A stretch of DNA of 64,000 nucleotides from Neotamlana laminarinivorans (GCF_020523925.1 NZ_JAJAPW010000002.1:124001-188000), one strand, 5' to 3'. Shown: positions 37,867-46,318, counted from the stretch's first letter. Notes: generated by a model from the sequence alone, not told the origin. Translations and numbers: made by a program.

Positions 37867-38685
37867 TTAATGCTCTAAAAAGTCAATTAAATGTTTGCGA
37901 TATTTGTAATAATCGTCGTGCTCTAAAACCGCTTTTCGTGTTCTTGGACGTTCAAAATCAATACTTAAAACATCTCCAATTTTTGCACGAGGACCACTAG
38001 TCATCATCACCACTCTATCGGCAAGAAAAATAGCCTCATCTACATCGTGCGTAATCATTACGGCAGTAATTTTTTCTTTATTCCAGATTTCAATTAATAT
38101 ATCTTGTAATTCGCCACGAGTTAAAGAGTCTAGCATTCCAAAAGGCTCATCTAAAAGCAATACTTTTGGTTTTATAGCAAATGCTCTGGCAATACCAACA
38201 CGTTGCTGCATGCCTTGAGAAAGTTCGCTGGCACGTTTATTAAAAGCATCTTCTAAACCTACTTTTTGTAAATAATATTTAGCTATATCGTTGCGCTGTG
38301 CTTTGGTAGCATGAGGAAACACTTGGTTTACACCCAAAAGCACGTTTTGTAAGGCCGTCATCCAAGGCATTAAACTTGGCGCTTGGAAAATAACACCACG
38401 ATCTGGACCCGGACCTTTAATATGGTTTCCTAAAACCGAAATATTACCACCAGAAATTTCGTTTAAACCTGCTATCATGGAAAGCATAGTTGTTTTACCA
38501 CAACCCGAATGCCCAATTATAGTAACAAACTCTTCCTTTTTAATTTGTAGATTTAAGTTTTCTAGCACCACGTAATCACCTTTTGGTGTTGGGTAAACTT
38601 TCTTTAAATCTTTTAAGTCTAGCATCACATCTTCCGAAGGAAAAATAATGCCATTTTCTGTTATATTTTGTGTTTGAGTTATCAT
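37867..38685 (-). CDS. nrtD: Nitrate ABC transporter ATPase subunit (NrtD type)
   Basis: A 272-residue cytoplasmic ATP-binding subunit. Walker A is GHSGCGKTT, the signature is LSQGMQQRVGIARAF, Walker B is VLLLDEPFGMLD, and the switch His is in ITHDVDEAIFLADRVVMM, a form typical of the nitrate/sulfonate/taurine subfamily. The C-terminal solute-binding-like domain of cyanobacterial NrtC is absent. It follows the other ATPase by 12 bases; the two probably form a heterodimer that drives NrtB. Confidence 0.9.
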   Translation of the reverse strand: MITQTQNITENGIIFPSEDVMLDLKDLKKVYPTPKGDYVVLENLNLQIKKEEFVTIIGHSGCGKTTMLSMIAGLNEISGGNISVLGNHIKGPGPDRGVIFQAPSLMPWMTALQNVLLGVNQVFPHATKAQRNDIAKYYLQKVGLEDAFNKRASELSQGMQQRVGIARAFAIKPKVLLLDEPFGMLDSLTRGELQDILIEIWNKEKITAVMITHDVDEAIFLADRVVMMTSGPRAKIGDVLSIDFERPRTRKAVLEHDDYYKYRKHLIDFLEH

Positions 38686-38697
38686 AATTTCAAGGTT

Positions 38698-39543
38698 TTA
38701 AAAACGTCCTACAAAGCTTTTTGGTTGTAAATCTGGCAATTCAATAGGTGCATTCGCTTCCGCTTTGCGAGAATCTCCTATATCCATTAAATATTCAATA
38801 ATGGCGTTTCTGGTTTCTTTAAAATTAGCATTATCGTTAAGCTCGGTTTTATCGCGAGGTCTTTCAATATCAATTTTAAATTCTGGTCCCAAAGTTGCTT
38901 TTGGCCCTGGACGTAACGGAATAATGCGATCTGCCATATAAATACCTTCATCTACATCATTTGTAATAAGTAAGGCAGTACGCTTGTTACGGCTCCAAAT
39001 ATTTAAAATTTCGTCTTGTAAATTTCCACGCGTTAAGGCATCAAGCGCACCTAGTGGTTCATCCATAATAATCATTTCTGGATCCATAGCTAAAGCTCTT
39101 GCAACCGATACACGCTGGCGCATACCACCCGACAATTCTTTTGGGCGTTTATTTATAGCTGGTGTTAAACTTACCATTTCAATATATTCGGCAACCAACT
39201 CTTGTAACTCCTTTTTGCTCTTTTTAGGAAAAGCCTCTTTAACCGCCACATATACATTTTGCCCCACAGTTAACCATGGTAATAAGGAATAATTCTGAAA
39301 AATAACACCACGCTCATGGCTAGTACCTTCAACCTTTTGTCCTTTAAAAAGCACCTCGCCCGATGTAGGCGTAATAAGTCCGTTAATTAAGTTTACCAAA
39401 GTTGTTTTACCACTTCCAGTAAACCCAACAATAGCCACAAACTCACCTTCTTCTATGGTTAGGTTTATATTCGATAATACTTCTGAAGCATTATCGCCAG
39501 TACCATATGTTTTATTTATATTATTTAATTCTAAATATGCCAT
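38698..39543 (-). CDS. nrtC: Nitrate ABC transporter ATPase subunit (NrtC position)
   Basis: A 281-residue ATP-binding subunit with Walker A GFTGSGKTT, signature LSGGMRQRVSVARAL and Walker B MIIMDEPLGALD. The switch-His position reads LLITNDVDEGIYMADRI: the usual histidine is Asn. This suggests that its half of the dimer is catalytically weaker and NrtD is the active half. It lacks the regulatory NrtA-like domain of cyanobacterial NrtC. It is separated from nrtB by a 190-base gap with a repeat element. Confidence 0.88.
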   Translation of the reverse strand: MAYLELNNINKTYGTGDNASEVLSNINLTIEEGEFVAIVGFTGSGKTTLVNLINGLITPTSGEVLFKGQKVEGTSHERGVIFQNYSLLPWLTVGQNVYVAVKEAFPKKSKKELQELVAEYIEMVSLTPAINKRPKELSGGMRQRVSVARALAMDPEMIIMDEPLGALDALTRGNLQDEILNIWSRNKRTALLITNDVDEGIYMADRIIPLRPGPKATLGPEFKIDIERPRDKTELNDNANFKETRNAIIEYLMDIGDSRKAEANAPIELPDLQPKSFVGRF

Positions 39544-39557
39544 TTTATTTAAGTTTT

Positions 39558-39676
39558 GGGTGTTCCCTTCCAGGTCGGGCTTTCGGCTATATCTTTTTTA
39601 TTGGTTCTGTTGTTTCGCTATCGCTGCACACTAGAACTGACATAAAAAAGGATGCCGCCTCAATCCCTAACACGAG
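39558..39676. repeat. REP-like intergenic element between nrtB and nrtC
   Basis: A 119-base stretch unlike its surroundings: GC-richer, with GGGTGTTCCC at the left and ATCCCTAACAC at the right end. Inner arms are near-complementary (CGGCTATATCTTTTTTAT at about 39583-39602 with ATAAAAAAGGATGCCG at about 39642-39657), so it folds into a long imperfect hairpin. The wording resembles dispersed intergenic hairpin elements I know from Flavobacteriaceae genomes, of the REP type. Only one copy is in this window. Confidence 0.6.
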
Positions 39677-39733
39677 ATTTCTACAAAATTTTAAACTTTA
39701 TTACTAACTATCGGTTTGCAATAAAACCAACAA

Positions 39734-40840
39734 TTAAATTGCGTCTGTTTTATCGAAAGACACCGTGTTTTGTATAAACAACATTAATCGATCTAACAAG
39801 AAACCTATAATACCAATAACAAACATGGCAACTATAATTTTGGCGTTAGAATCGTTAGCTCCATTTTGAAACTCTTCCCAAACAAATAAACCTAAACCAG
39901 GACTTTGTGCTAATAACTCAATAGCAATTAAAACCATCCACGCTACAGATAATGTAATTTTTAAACCTGTAAAAATTAATGGTAACGACGATGGTAAAAC
40001 CACTTTAAATACTTTTTGAAAAGGTCCTAATTTTAAAACCTTTGCAACATTTATATAATCTTTATCTACCGTAGACACTCCCATTGCTGTATTTACTAAA
40101 GTGGCCCACATAGAACACAACCCAACACTAATAAACGAAATGGTAAACGAGCTATCTTCGCTAGAATCTATAAGTAAAGTTTTAACAATCATGAACACTA
40201 ATAAATACCAAACTACTGGAGATACAGGCTTAAATATTTGAATAAACCAGTTAAAAGCACTTTTTAACGTTGGGCTTAAACCTATAAATATTCCTAAAGG
40301 CACTGCAATTAATAAGGCTAAAAAGAAACCGGCAAATACCGTTTTTAAACTTCTAAAAATTTGATCTACAAACGATGGTCTTCCTGTATAAACTATAGGA
40401 TCTTTACCTGCTGCAACACGTTTTTCATTTAATGCTGCTGTTTTTTCTTTAAATGCTAATTTATCTGCTCTAATTAAAAAGTGATCATCTAAAAGCGATT
40501 TGTAAGATGCCCAAACCTGTGAAGGTGATGGTAAAGTATTTGGCTGGCAACTAATATCTCCAGAAGCTATACATGCTTTTAAAGCATCTGCTGCTGCCTG
40601 ACCTTGTTCGGTTAAAGCTTTTTCAATTTTAAACTCGGCTTCCTTGTTGTATAACGCTTTTGCTCCTAAATGCCATATTCCTATAAATAAAAATATAGAT
40701 AAAATTGGAACAATAAATTTCCTTAAAATCTTTAAATAGTCTTGTTTTCCTAAATTTCCGGAAAATAAATCTTTAAGGGTAGATATAAAACCTAATCCCA
40801 TAAACTTAGATATTTTATTTAATGTTAAACTTTGACTCAT
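39734..40840 (-). CDS. nrtB: Nitrate ABC transporter permease
   Basis: A 368-residue inner-membrane permease. The first helix is at about 45-62 (IVPILSIFLFIGIWHLGAKAL), a long non-membrane stretch of about 100 residues follows, then five helices (about 165-355) with the EAA-loop-type region KVFKVVLPSSLPLIFTGLKI. It is longer than cyanobacterial NrtB because of the extra segment, which contains two close cysteines (CIASGDISC) that could form a periplasmic disulfide. The LPSPSQVWASYK part is the usual segment after helix 1. Confidence 0.88.
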   Translation of the reverse strand: MSQSLTLNKISKFMGLGFISTLKDLFSGNLGKQDYLKILRKFIVPILSIFLFIGIWHLGAKALYNKEAEFKIEKALTEQGQAAADALKACIASGDISCQPNTLPSPSQVWASYKSLLDDHFLIRADKLAFKEKTAALNEKRVAAGKDPIVYTGRPSFVDQIFRSLKTVFAGFFLALLIAVPLGIFIGLSPTLKSAFNWFIQIFKPVSPVVWYLLVFMIVKTLLIDSSEDSSFTISFISVGLCSMWATLVNTAMGVSTVDKDYINVAKVLKLGPFQKVFKVVLPSSLPLIFTGLKITLSVAWMVLIAIELLAQSPGLGLFVWEEFQNGANDSNAKIIVAMFVIGIIGFLLDRLMLFIQNTVSFDKTDAI

Positions 40841-40849
40841 GATTACTAA

Positions 40850-40959
40850 TTTTATTGGTTTGTGTTTAAGTATAAATATTAAAGATTAAGTGACTATTAT
40901 AGTTTGTAATTCCTGAAATATTGGAGATAATCCTCATCAGGAATAACAAACCAATAAAA
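40850..40959 (-). promoter_or_regulatory. Structured nrtA-nrtB intergenic RNA with competing hairpins
   Basis: Bases 40937-40951 pair with 40902-40916 (15 bp, one mismatch; GTTTGTAATTCCTGA arm). Bases 40946-40959 pair perfectly with the distant 40850-40863 (14 bp; TTTTATTGGTTTGT arm). Both use the ACAAAC segment, so the structures exclude each other. The location between the solute-binding protein gene and the permease gene fits a stabiliser or attenuator that keeps nrtA mRNA more abundant than nrtB. Confidence 0.6.
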
Positions 40960-40979
40960 CCACTTTACTTTTTTACAGC

Positions 40980-42377
40980 TTATTGCACTGCTTTATCTTT
41001 ATTTCCTATTGAGAAACTGTTTATATATGCTATTGGATCTTTAGCATCATATGTTTTACCATCTATAAAATCTGTTGTTGCTGGCTTATAACCATCTGTT
41101 GTTGGCACATCGCTAGCAGGAATATGTCCTTCTTCAACTAAAAGATCTGCTGCTTTTTTCCAAATATCTGGTCTGTAAATATCTTTAATAGTTTCTGCAT
41201 ACCATTCTGCTGGTTTTGCTTCTGGAATTTGTCCCCAACGTCTCATTTGAGTTAAGAACCAAATACCATCTGAATAGAATGGATATGTTGCATTGTATTT
41301 GTAGAATACATTAAAGTCTGGCATTTCGCGCTTATCACCTTTTTCAAACTCGAAAGTACCTGTCATAGAGTTTGCTAATACCGCTTCGTCTGCACCTACG
41401 TATTGAGACATTGATAATATTTTTACGGCTTCAGCTCTGTTTCCTGGCTCGTCTAACCACTTTCCAGCACGAATTAATGCTTTAGTTACCGCAATTGCAG
41501 TGTTAGGATTTTCTTCAACAAACTTTTTTGTCATTACAAACACCTTTTCTGGATTATTTTTCCAGATATCGTAGTTTGTAGTTACAGGAACTCCAATACC
41601 TTTAAATACTGCTTGTTGATTCCATGGCTCACCTACACAATATCCGTAAATTGTTCCTGCCTCTAAAGTTGCTGGCATTTGTGGTGGTGGTGTTACAGAA
41701 AGTAAAACTTCGGCATCAATTTGCCCTTGTACATTTTCAGCAGTATACATTCCTGGGTGAATTCCAGCAGCAGCTAACCAATAACGAATTTCGTAGTTGT
41801 GTGTGGAAACTGGGAATACCATACCCATTTTAAATGCTTTACCTGAATTTTTATAATCAGCAATTACTGGCTTTAAAGCTTCAGCTTTTATTGGGTGTAC
41901 TGGTTTTCCATCTTCTCCTGTTGGCACATTTGGCTTCATTTTGCTCCAAACATCGTTAGATACAGTAATACCATTTCCATTTAAATCCATTGAAAATGGT
42001 GTAACTAAATCTGCTTGACGACCAAAACCTGCACCAGCAGCAATTGGCTGTCCTGCTAACATATGCGAACCATCTAATTGTCCATCAATTACACGATCTA
42101 ATACATTTTTCCAGTTAGATTGCGCTTCAACAGAAACAAATAAACCTTCATCTTCAAAAAATCCTTTTTCTTTAGCAATGGCTAAAGGCGCCATATCTGT
42201 TAATTTAATAAAACCGAATGTTAATTGTGGTTTTTCAATTTCTAAGGTCTTGGTTTTAGATGTTTCGGCTACAGCCGCCACCTCTTCAGTCTTCTTTTTA
42301 GAATCTTTGCCTCCACAAGCAAACATAACTAAGGAAAGTGCTGCAAGACTTGTTAATTTAATTAATTGTGATTTCAT
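40980..42377 (-). CDS. nrtA: Nitrate-binding lipoprotein of the ABC transporter
   Basis: A 465-residue periplasmic solute-binding lipoprotein. The signal peptide ends [11 protein letters not shown] (Cys21), followed by a charged linker and the NrtA/CmpA fold starting [28 protein letters not shown]. Family segments include [16 protein letters not shown] and [23 protein letters not shown]. It captures nitrate (possibly nitrite) for NrtBCD. The bicarbonate-binding relative CmpA cannot be excluded from family alone, but neighbours make nitrate the better choice. A dyad at 42399-42414 lies just 22 bases upstream. Confidence 0.92.
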   Translation of the reverse strand: MKSQLIKLTSLAALSLVMFACGGKDSKKKTEEVAAVAETSKTKTLEIEKPQLTFGFIKLTDMAPLAIAKEKGFFEDEGLFVSVEAQSNWKNVLDRVIDGQLDGSHMLAGQPIAAGAGFGRQADLVTPFSMDLNGNGITVSNDVWSKMKPNVPTGEDGKPVHPIKAEALKPVIADYKNSGKAFKMGMVFPVSTHNYEIRYWLAAAGIHPGMYTAENVQGQIDAEVLLSVTPPPQMPATLEAGTIYGYCVGEPWNQQAVFKGIGVPVTTNYDIWKNNPEKVFVMTKKFVEENPNTAIAVTKALIRAGKWLDEPGNRAEAVKILSMSQYVGADEAVLANSMTGTFEFEKGDKREMPDFNVFYKYNATYPFYSDGIWFLTQMRRWGQIPEAKPAEWYAETIKDIYRPDIWKKAADLLVEEGHIPASDVPTTDGYKPATTDFIDGKTYDAKDPIAYINSFSIGNKDKAVQ

Positions 42378-42398
42378 TTTATTTTAGCTTTATGTTTC

Positions 42399-42414
42399 TA
42401 AGTACAAATACTTA
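42399..42414. promoter_or_regulatory. FNR-geometry dyad upstream of nrtA
   Basis: TAAGTA-CAAA-TACTTA, perfect 6-bp arms with a 4-base spacer. The same pattern occurs before the globin operon, the FNR-like gene and the nitrate reductase. It is 22-37 bases before the ATG, very close for an activator site, so here it may overlap the promoter and repress. The rest of the 338-base gap 42378-42715 holds further half-sites (see 42429-42453, 42596-42609 and 42625-42634) and no gene. Confidence 0.55.
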
Positions 42415-42428
42415 TTTTTAACAAAGAT

Positions 42429-42453
42429 ATACGTAGAATTATAAACTACGTAT
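42429..42453. promoter_or_regulatory. Second inverted repeat in the nrtA upstream region
   Basis: ATACGTAG (42429-42436) and CTACGTAT (42446-42453) form 8-bp arms 9 bases apart. A 10-bp palindrome ACTACGTAGT follows at 42625-42634, and AAATA-ACCG-TACTT at 42596-42609 matches 9 of 10 bases of the FNR-geometry site. The spacing differs from the N4 sites, so a different protein or a half-site cluster is possible. Confidence 0.35.
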
Positions 42454-42715
42454 GCATTTAACCATGAATTGATAGCTTTTTGAACAGTTAATAACCTGCT
42501 AAAAAACAGTTTTTTACTCAAAAATACCTTATAATCAATTATTTAACAAACAAAGCACACAAGCACAAACACCTGAGCACATACGTAAAACCAAGAAATA
42601 ACCGTACTTATTTTTAAGCACAACACTACGTAGTAATAAAATTTCAGAAAAGAGAAAGTGCAAATGATTTAAAATAACAAAACCTTAAAACATCTATAAT
42701 AATGAATTTTGATTG

Positions 42716-43417
42716 TTATTTTTTCTTCAACCATTCTTCTTGAGAAAGTGCCGTGTATTTTTTATCCATTCCGTAAGGATCTTTATCTCCTTTTAAATAG
42801 TTACTAATCGATTTTAAAGAAAATGTATCCTTCATTTGTGTTGGCACTTCGTATCTATGATTTCCATGAAAATCATGACATTGGATACATGTTTCCCATT
42901 TTTCTTGAGAAATTAAATCTTTATGAGATATATCCAACGGATCGCTTTCAACAGACAAATCTTGATGACAATTCATGCAATAATCAATTTTACCAAGAGT
43001 AACACGCTCCCCATGATGCTCTGAATGACACGTTACACAAGTAGTTGCATCAATATTTTTAATAGCATCACTAAATCGCGGTTCTGAAAATCGATAAATA
43101 GGATGCCTGTCGTTTGGCCTATCATGACATTCTAAACAATTATTCGCAGTTACATCCTGTGTTCCAAAATCTACACCTTCTTCTCTAAAACCAAAAGCAT
43201 GAGATGTATTTGACTGTACTTGCTGAATTAAATTACCTTTAGCATCTGCATGACAAGCAAAACACGAAAGCTCTTCATGTCCTGTATTCATGGGACCAAC
43301 AGAAACATACTCCTCATTAGATTCCAAGGAAAGCAAAACGAATACTAAAGCCCCAACAACTAAACCTATTATCCCACCTATAACTTGCCTTGTTCTTAAT
43401 GGACTTATACTAAACAT
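42716..43417 (-). CDS. Membrane-anchored pentaheme cytochrome c
   Basis: A 233-residue protein with one N-terminal membrane anchor (about 12-31) and a periplasmic part holding five CXXCH heme sites (Cys52, 94, 127, 147 and 177 as first cysteines). Extra histidines (His134-135, His165) can serve as distal ligands. It resembles cytochrome c3/NapC-NirT-like electron carriers, but the heme spacing is not a clean match to any one family I can name. It is the last gene of the globin operon, 15 bases after the FAD reductase, and probably receives electrons on the outer side of the inner membrane. Confidence 0.88.
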   Translation of the reverse strand: MFSISPLRTRQVIGGIIGLVVGALVFVLLSLESNEEYVSVGPMNTGHEELSCFACHADAKGNLIQQVQSNTSHAFGFREEGVDFGTQDVTANNCLECHDRPNDRHPIYRFSEPRFSDAIKNIDATTCVTCHSEHHGERVTLGKIDYCMNCHQDLSVESDPLDISHKDLISQEKWETCIQCHDFHGNHRYEVPTQMKDTFSLKSISNYLKGDKDPYGMDKKYTALSQEEWLKKK

Positions 43418-43432
43418 GAACTATATTTTTTT

Positions 43433-44461
43433 TTAAAATTCTATAACAACTTTTTCACTTACCGGATATGAAACACAGGTTAAAATATTTCCTGCAGAAA
43501 CCTCTTCGTGAGGCATTATATGGCCATCTATCATTTTTACCTCACCCTCAAGACATTTTGCCTTACATGAAGAACACATACCCGACCTACATGAATAAGG
43601 TATTACCACATTATCAGACAATGCCTGCTGAAGTATTGATTTATCGCCTCTTACCGACAAATTATATTCTTCCCCTTTTAGTTTTAAAACCACTTCGCTA
43701 AGTAAATTTTTGCCAGTTAATTTAACTTTTGGAGCTTTAAATACTTCAAGTTTAATTTGCTCTCGAGTAATTCCATTTTCTTTCAAAATTTCTTTTACCT
43801 TTTCCATATAACCATTAGGACCGCAAATCATGTATTGATGATTATTAAAACCTAAATTATACTTAGCAAAAATATTTTTTAGTAAAGTGTTTGTTATTTG
43901 CCCTTGACTGTAGTTTCCAGAACAAGATTCACAGTTAGATAAAACATGCTCTACATTAAACCTCTTAGGATTCAAAGCTATTAACTGTTTTATTTCTTGA
44001 TGAAAAATAATAGATTTAGCATTTTGATTGGCATAAATCAATAATATATTAGATCCCTCTTCTTCTGTTAAAATAGATTTTATTATTGAAAATATGGGAG
44101 TTATACCACTACCTCCAGCAAATAACACATATTGTTCATTTTTACTTTTTTCTGGAATAACACAAAAACTACCCGCAGGATTATCTACACTTAACTTATC
44201 TCCAACTTTTAAGTAATCGTGTACGTAGTTAGACACTAAACCACCTTGAACACGCTTTATTGTAATTTTTAAATCTTTATCTGTATATGGGTTGCTACAA
44301 AACGAATAAGCTCTTTTATGAATTTCTCCTTTTATGAGAACATGTAATGTTAAAAACTGCCCTGGCTTATAACTTAACTTTTTAAAAAAATTACCGTTTT
44401 TAAAAGATATAGTTAATGCTTCGGGAGTTTCTTCAATGAGTTCTTTTACTACTAATTTCAT
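43433..44461 (-). CDS. FAD / 2Fe-2S ferredoxin reductase-type electron-transfer protein
   Basis: A 342-residue soluble protein. An FAD domain with RAYSFCS, an NAD(P) domain with GGSGITPIFSIIKS and CGPNGYMEKV, and a C-terminal plant-type 2Fe-2S ferredoxin domain with CRSGMCSSCKAKC and a final Cys in LTCVSYP. The order is that of PaaE / Hcr-like NAD(P)H reductases. It probably takes electrons from NAD(P)H in the cytoplasm and passes them to the globin, to the membrane cytochrome b 8 bases upstream, or to both. Confidence 0.92.
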   Translation of the reverse strand: MKLVVKELIEETPEALTISFKNGNFFKKLSYKPGQFLTLHVLIKGEIHKRAYSFCSNPYTDKDLKITIKRVQGGLVSNYVHDYLKVGDKLSVDNPAGSFCVIPEKSKNEQYVLFAGGSGITPIFSIIKSILTEEEGSNILLIYANQNAKSIIFHQEIKQLIALNPKRFNVEHVLSNCESCSGNYSQGQITNTLLKNIFAKYNLGFNNHQYMICGPNGYMEKVKEILKENGITREQIKLEVFKAPKVKLTGKNLLSEVVLKLKGEEYNLSVRGDKSILQQALSDNVVIPYSCRSGMCSSCKAKCLEGEVKMIDGHIMPHEEVSAGNILTCVSYPVSEKVVIEF

Positions 44462-44469
44462 TTTAAAGC

Positions 44470-44946
44470 TTATTTATAATAAAACACCATTGTAATATGA
44501 AACACCATGAGTATGGCTATTATTAAAGAAAGTGCAACATGCGCAATCATCCAGCCTTTAAAATAAATTTCTCCACTTTTCTTAACTACATCTAAATTAA
44601 AATACCCCAGAACGGTATTAGCAAGAAAAATATACGACAACAAAAGCAAATACCCATAACCCAATCCTATGCTGTGGATATAGAACAATAACGGACTAAT
44701 TGCACCAAGCCACTTATGAATTTCTTGCATATTAACTGCAAACTTCTTTAATGTTTTAACTGTCCTAACCAACGATAACAACCATTGAAACAACACAAAA
44801 ACAGCAAGAAGTAAACCCGTCCACCTTTTATACATTTCTTGTTGTTGCAATTGAAACAACCATTCCCAATTGAGTTTAAAAAGAAACTGAATAACAAAAG
44901 TTAGAAAAAAAATAATTCCTAAAACGCTGGTTTTACTTAATGCCAT
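44470..44946 (-). CDS. Small four-histidine membrane cytochrome b-like protein
   Basis: A 158-residue protein with about four to five membrane helices. It has exactly four helix-embedded histidines, His77 and His91 in one helix and His136 and His150 in another, each pair 14 residues apart. This is the spacing of the two stacked b hemes in ferric reductase / NOX-type membrane cytochromes, so two hemes crossing the membrane are likely. No flavin domain is attached, but the next gene, 8 bases away, encodes an FAD/2Fe-2S reductase. Assignment to a named family is uncertain; the heme inference comes from the His pattern. Confidence 0.7.
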   Translation of the reverse strand: MALSKTSVLGIIFFLTFVIQFLFKLNWEWLFQLQQQEMYKRWTGLLLAVFVLFQWLLSLVRTVKTLKKFAVNMQEIHKWLGAISPLLFYIHSIGLGYGYLLLLSYIFLANTVLGYFNLDVVKKSGEIYFKGWMIAHVALSLIIAILMVFHITMVFYYK

Positions 44947-45002
44947 AAAAACGGATTGTAAAAAATTAACTATTACCGATGTAATTAGAATACTTAATTA
45001 AA

Positions 45003-45827
45003 TTATTTTTTATTCAATGAAACTAAGTGCTTCATCGTTTCGTAAGACGATAATTTTTTCACACTATCTAAAAACACCTCTGCAGTTGGCAAATATTTTC
45101 CATCTTGGGGCCACTTATTACCAATTTCTGGCTTCTCACTTTCTTTAAAATGCTCAATTTCATCTAAGTATTCCATATAAATATCAACCGTACCTTTTGC
45201 ATAAGAATTTAAAACCGCTACAGTTTCTTTATAGGTAAGCGAATCTTTAGGGTATTGCCAAGTGGTTGCCCCCATAACATCACCTAGTTTCCAATCAGAT
45301 TTTGTTGTTTGTGGATGCTCATTATGACATGAAACACAGGCTCCGGCACTAGCCAAATCTGCAAACATAGCCGTGTGCAACTGTTGCGAATCGTCATAAA
45401 AAAACTTAGGTTCTTGGTTTTCTTTAATTTCTTCAAACAATTTCGCTTGCTTACCTTCAAATTTATTAGCAGCATTAACAGGATGATCTGACCCCAAATA
45501 CAACCCCAACGGCACAGGGCTTTTTTTAATACTAGTTGCTACACCACGTAAAAACAATGCTGGCAATGGCCCCGCTTCAACTTTGTCTTTTCGCCAATCT
45601 TCATCAAATTTCATACCTTGTAGTTTACCTTTACCAACAATAGCTTTAGTATATAGTGTACGTGTTACATCGTTCTCTTTAGCCACCATTTCTAGAACTT
45701 CTTCAACAGAAAAAACATTTTCTTCACCTTGTAATTCTGCTTTTTCTTCAGGAACGCCACCGCATGACACAACTATTAATGAAGCCAATAATGGATATAT
45801 AAATTTTAGTTTATAAAAAGTTTTCAT
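45003..45827 (-). CDS. Tll0287-like (DUF3365-type) c-heme lipoprotein
   Basis: A 274-residue lipoprotein (lipobox LIVVSCGGV, Cys22). The central domain resembles Tll0287-like / DUF3365 heme-binding sensor domains (LFLRGVATSIKKS; DSQQLHTAMFADL) and has a c-type heme motif CVSCH (Cys164, Cys167, His168) followed by NEHPQT. Such domains can bind one c-type heme and are often redox or gas sensors. As a lipoprotein between globin and cytochrome b genes it could be the terminal electron acceptor or a periplasmic sensor. Confidence 0.75.
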   Translation of the reverse strand: MKTFYKLKFIYPLLASLIVVSCGGVPEEKAELQGEENVFSVEEVLEMVAKENDVTRTLYTKAIVGKGKLQGMKFDEDWRKDKVEAGPLPALFLRGVATSIKKSPVPLGLYLGSDHPVNAANKFEGKQAKLFEEIKENQEPKFFYDDSQQLHTAMFADLASAGACVSCHNEHPQTTKSDWKLGDVMGATTWQYPKDSLTYKETVAVLNSYAKGTVDIYMEYLDEIEHFKESEKPEIGNKWPQDGKYLPTAEVFLDSVKKLSSYETMKHLVSLNKK

Positions 45828-45857
45828 TGTATTAATTTTAAGTTTATTGTATGTTTT

Positions 45858-46271
45858 TTAATAAGACGCTTTAATCATAACATCTGCCATAGTACCATAA
45901 ACAGTAGCCCAAGCTTCTTTCACATCAGTTGTAAAATCATCCCCAAGTCCAGCCTCTAATGTTCCTAATAATGCTGTACCAACAGTATCATAATGACTTT
46001 GCTCGACTTTATAACCAACATGACGTTTACCCAAATCTTGTAAAACAGGAATTAACGCATCTAGATTACTTAACCCAGCAACCGCAGCACCCAACATAGT
46101 CATTAATTTATTTCCTTGCTGCTTCATAGCTTCACTGCTATTAGGAAATAAAGGTTTTAACTTTGGGTCTAATTCAAAAAGTTTAGTATAAAAAATGTCA
46201 GCCGCTGTAGATGCTATAGGTTTTACTTTCTCGAACGAGGTTTGCACAAGTGCTACTGTTTTTTGCTCCAT
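45858..46271 (-). CDS. Single-domain globin of the flavohemoglobin type
   Basis: A 137-residue cytoplasmic globin. Aligned by eye to E. coli Hmp, the key residues are present: Tyr28 (B10), Phe42 (CD1), Gln52 (E7) and proximal His84 (F8, in GKRHVGY). Tyr B10 with Gln E7 is the NO-dioxygenase set. The reductase half of Hmp is missing, but a separate FAD/2Fe-2S reductase lies in the same operon. It could oxidise NO to nitrate, bind O2, or sense NO. It is the first gene of the operon; an FNR-like dyad lies 48 bases upstream. Confidence 0.92.
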   Translation of the reverse strand: MEQKTVALVQTSFEKVKPIASTAADIFYTKLFELDPKLKPLFPNSSEAMKQQGNKLMTMLGAAVAGLSNLDALIPVLQDLGKRHVGYKVEQSHYDTVGTALLGTLEAGLGDDFTTDVKEAWATVYGTMADVMIKASY

Positions 46272-46318
46272 AATATTTTTAAGTTAGTTTAACAATACAT
46301 AAATTGATTAAGCATAAA

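Noticed and set aside
39507-39707. 66-residue ORF across the REP-like element
   Set aside because: It is the plus-strand reading of a non-coding repeat between nrtB and nrtC and shows no protein features.
42479-42530. TAAAAAACAGTTTTTTA palindrome as a terminator of the pentaheme gene
   Set aside because: Only A-T pairs with almost no loop, 200 bases from the stop; common by chance in such AT-rich DNA.
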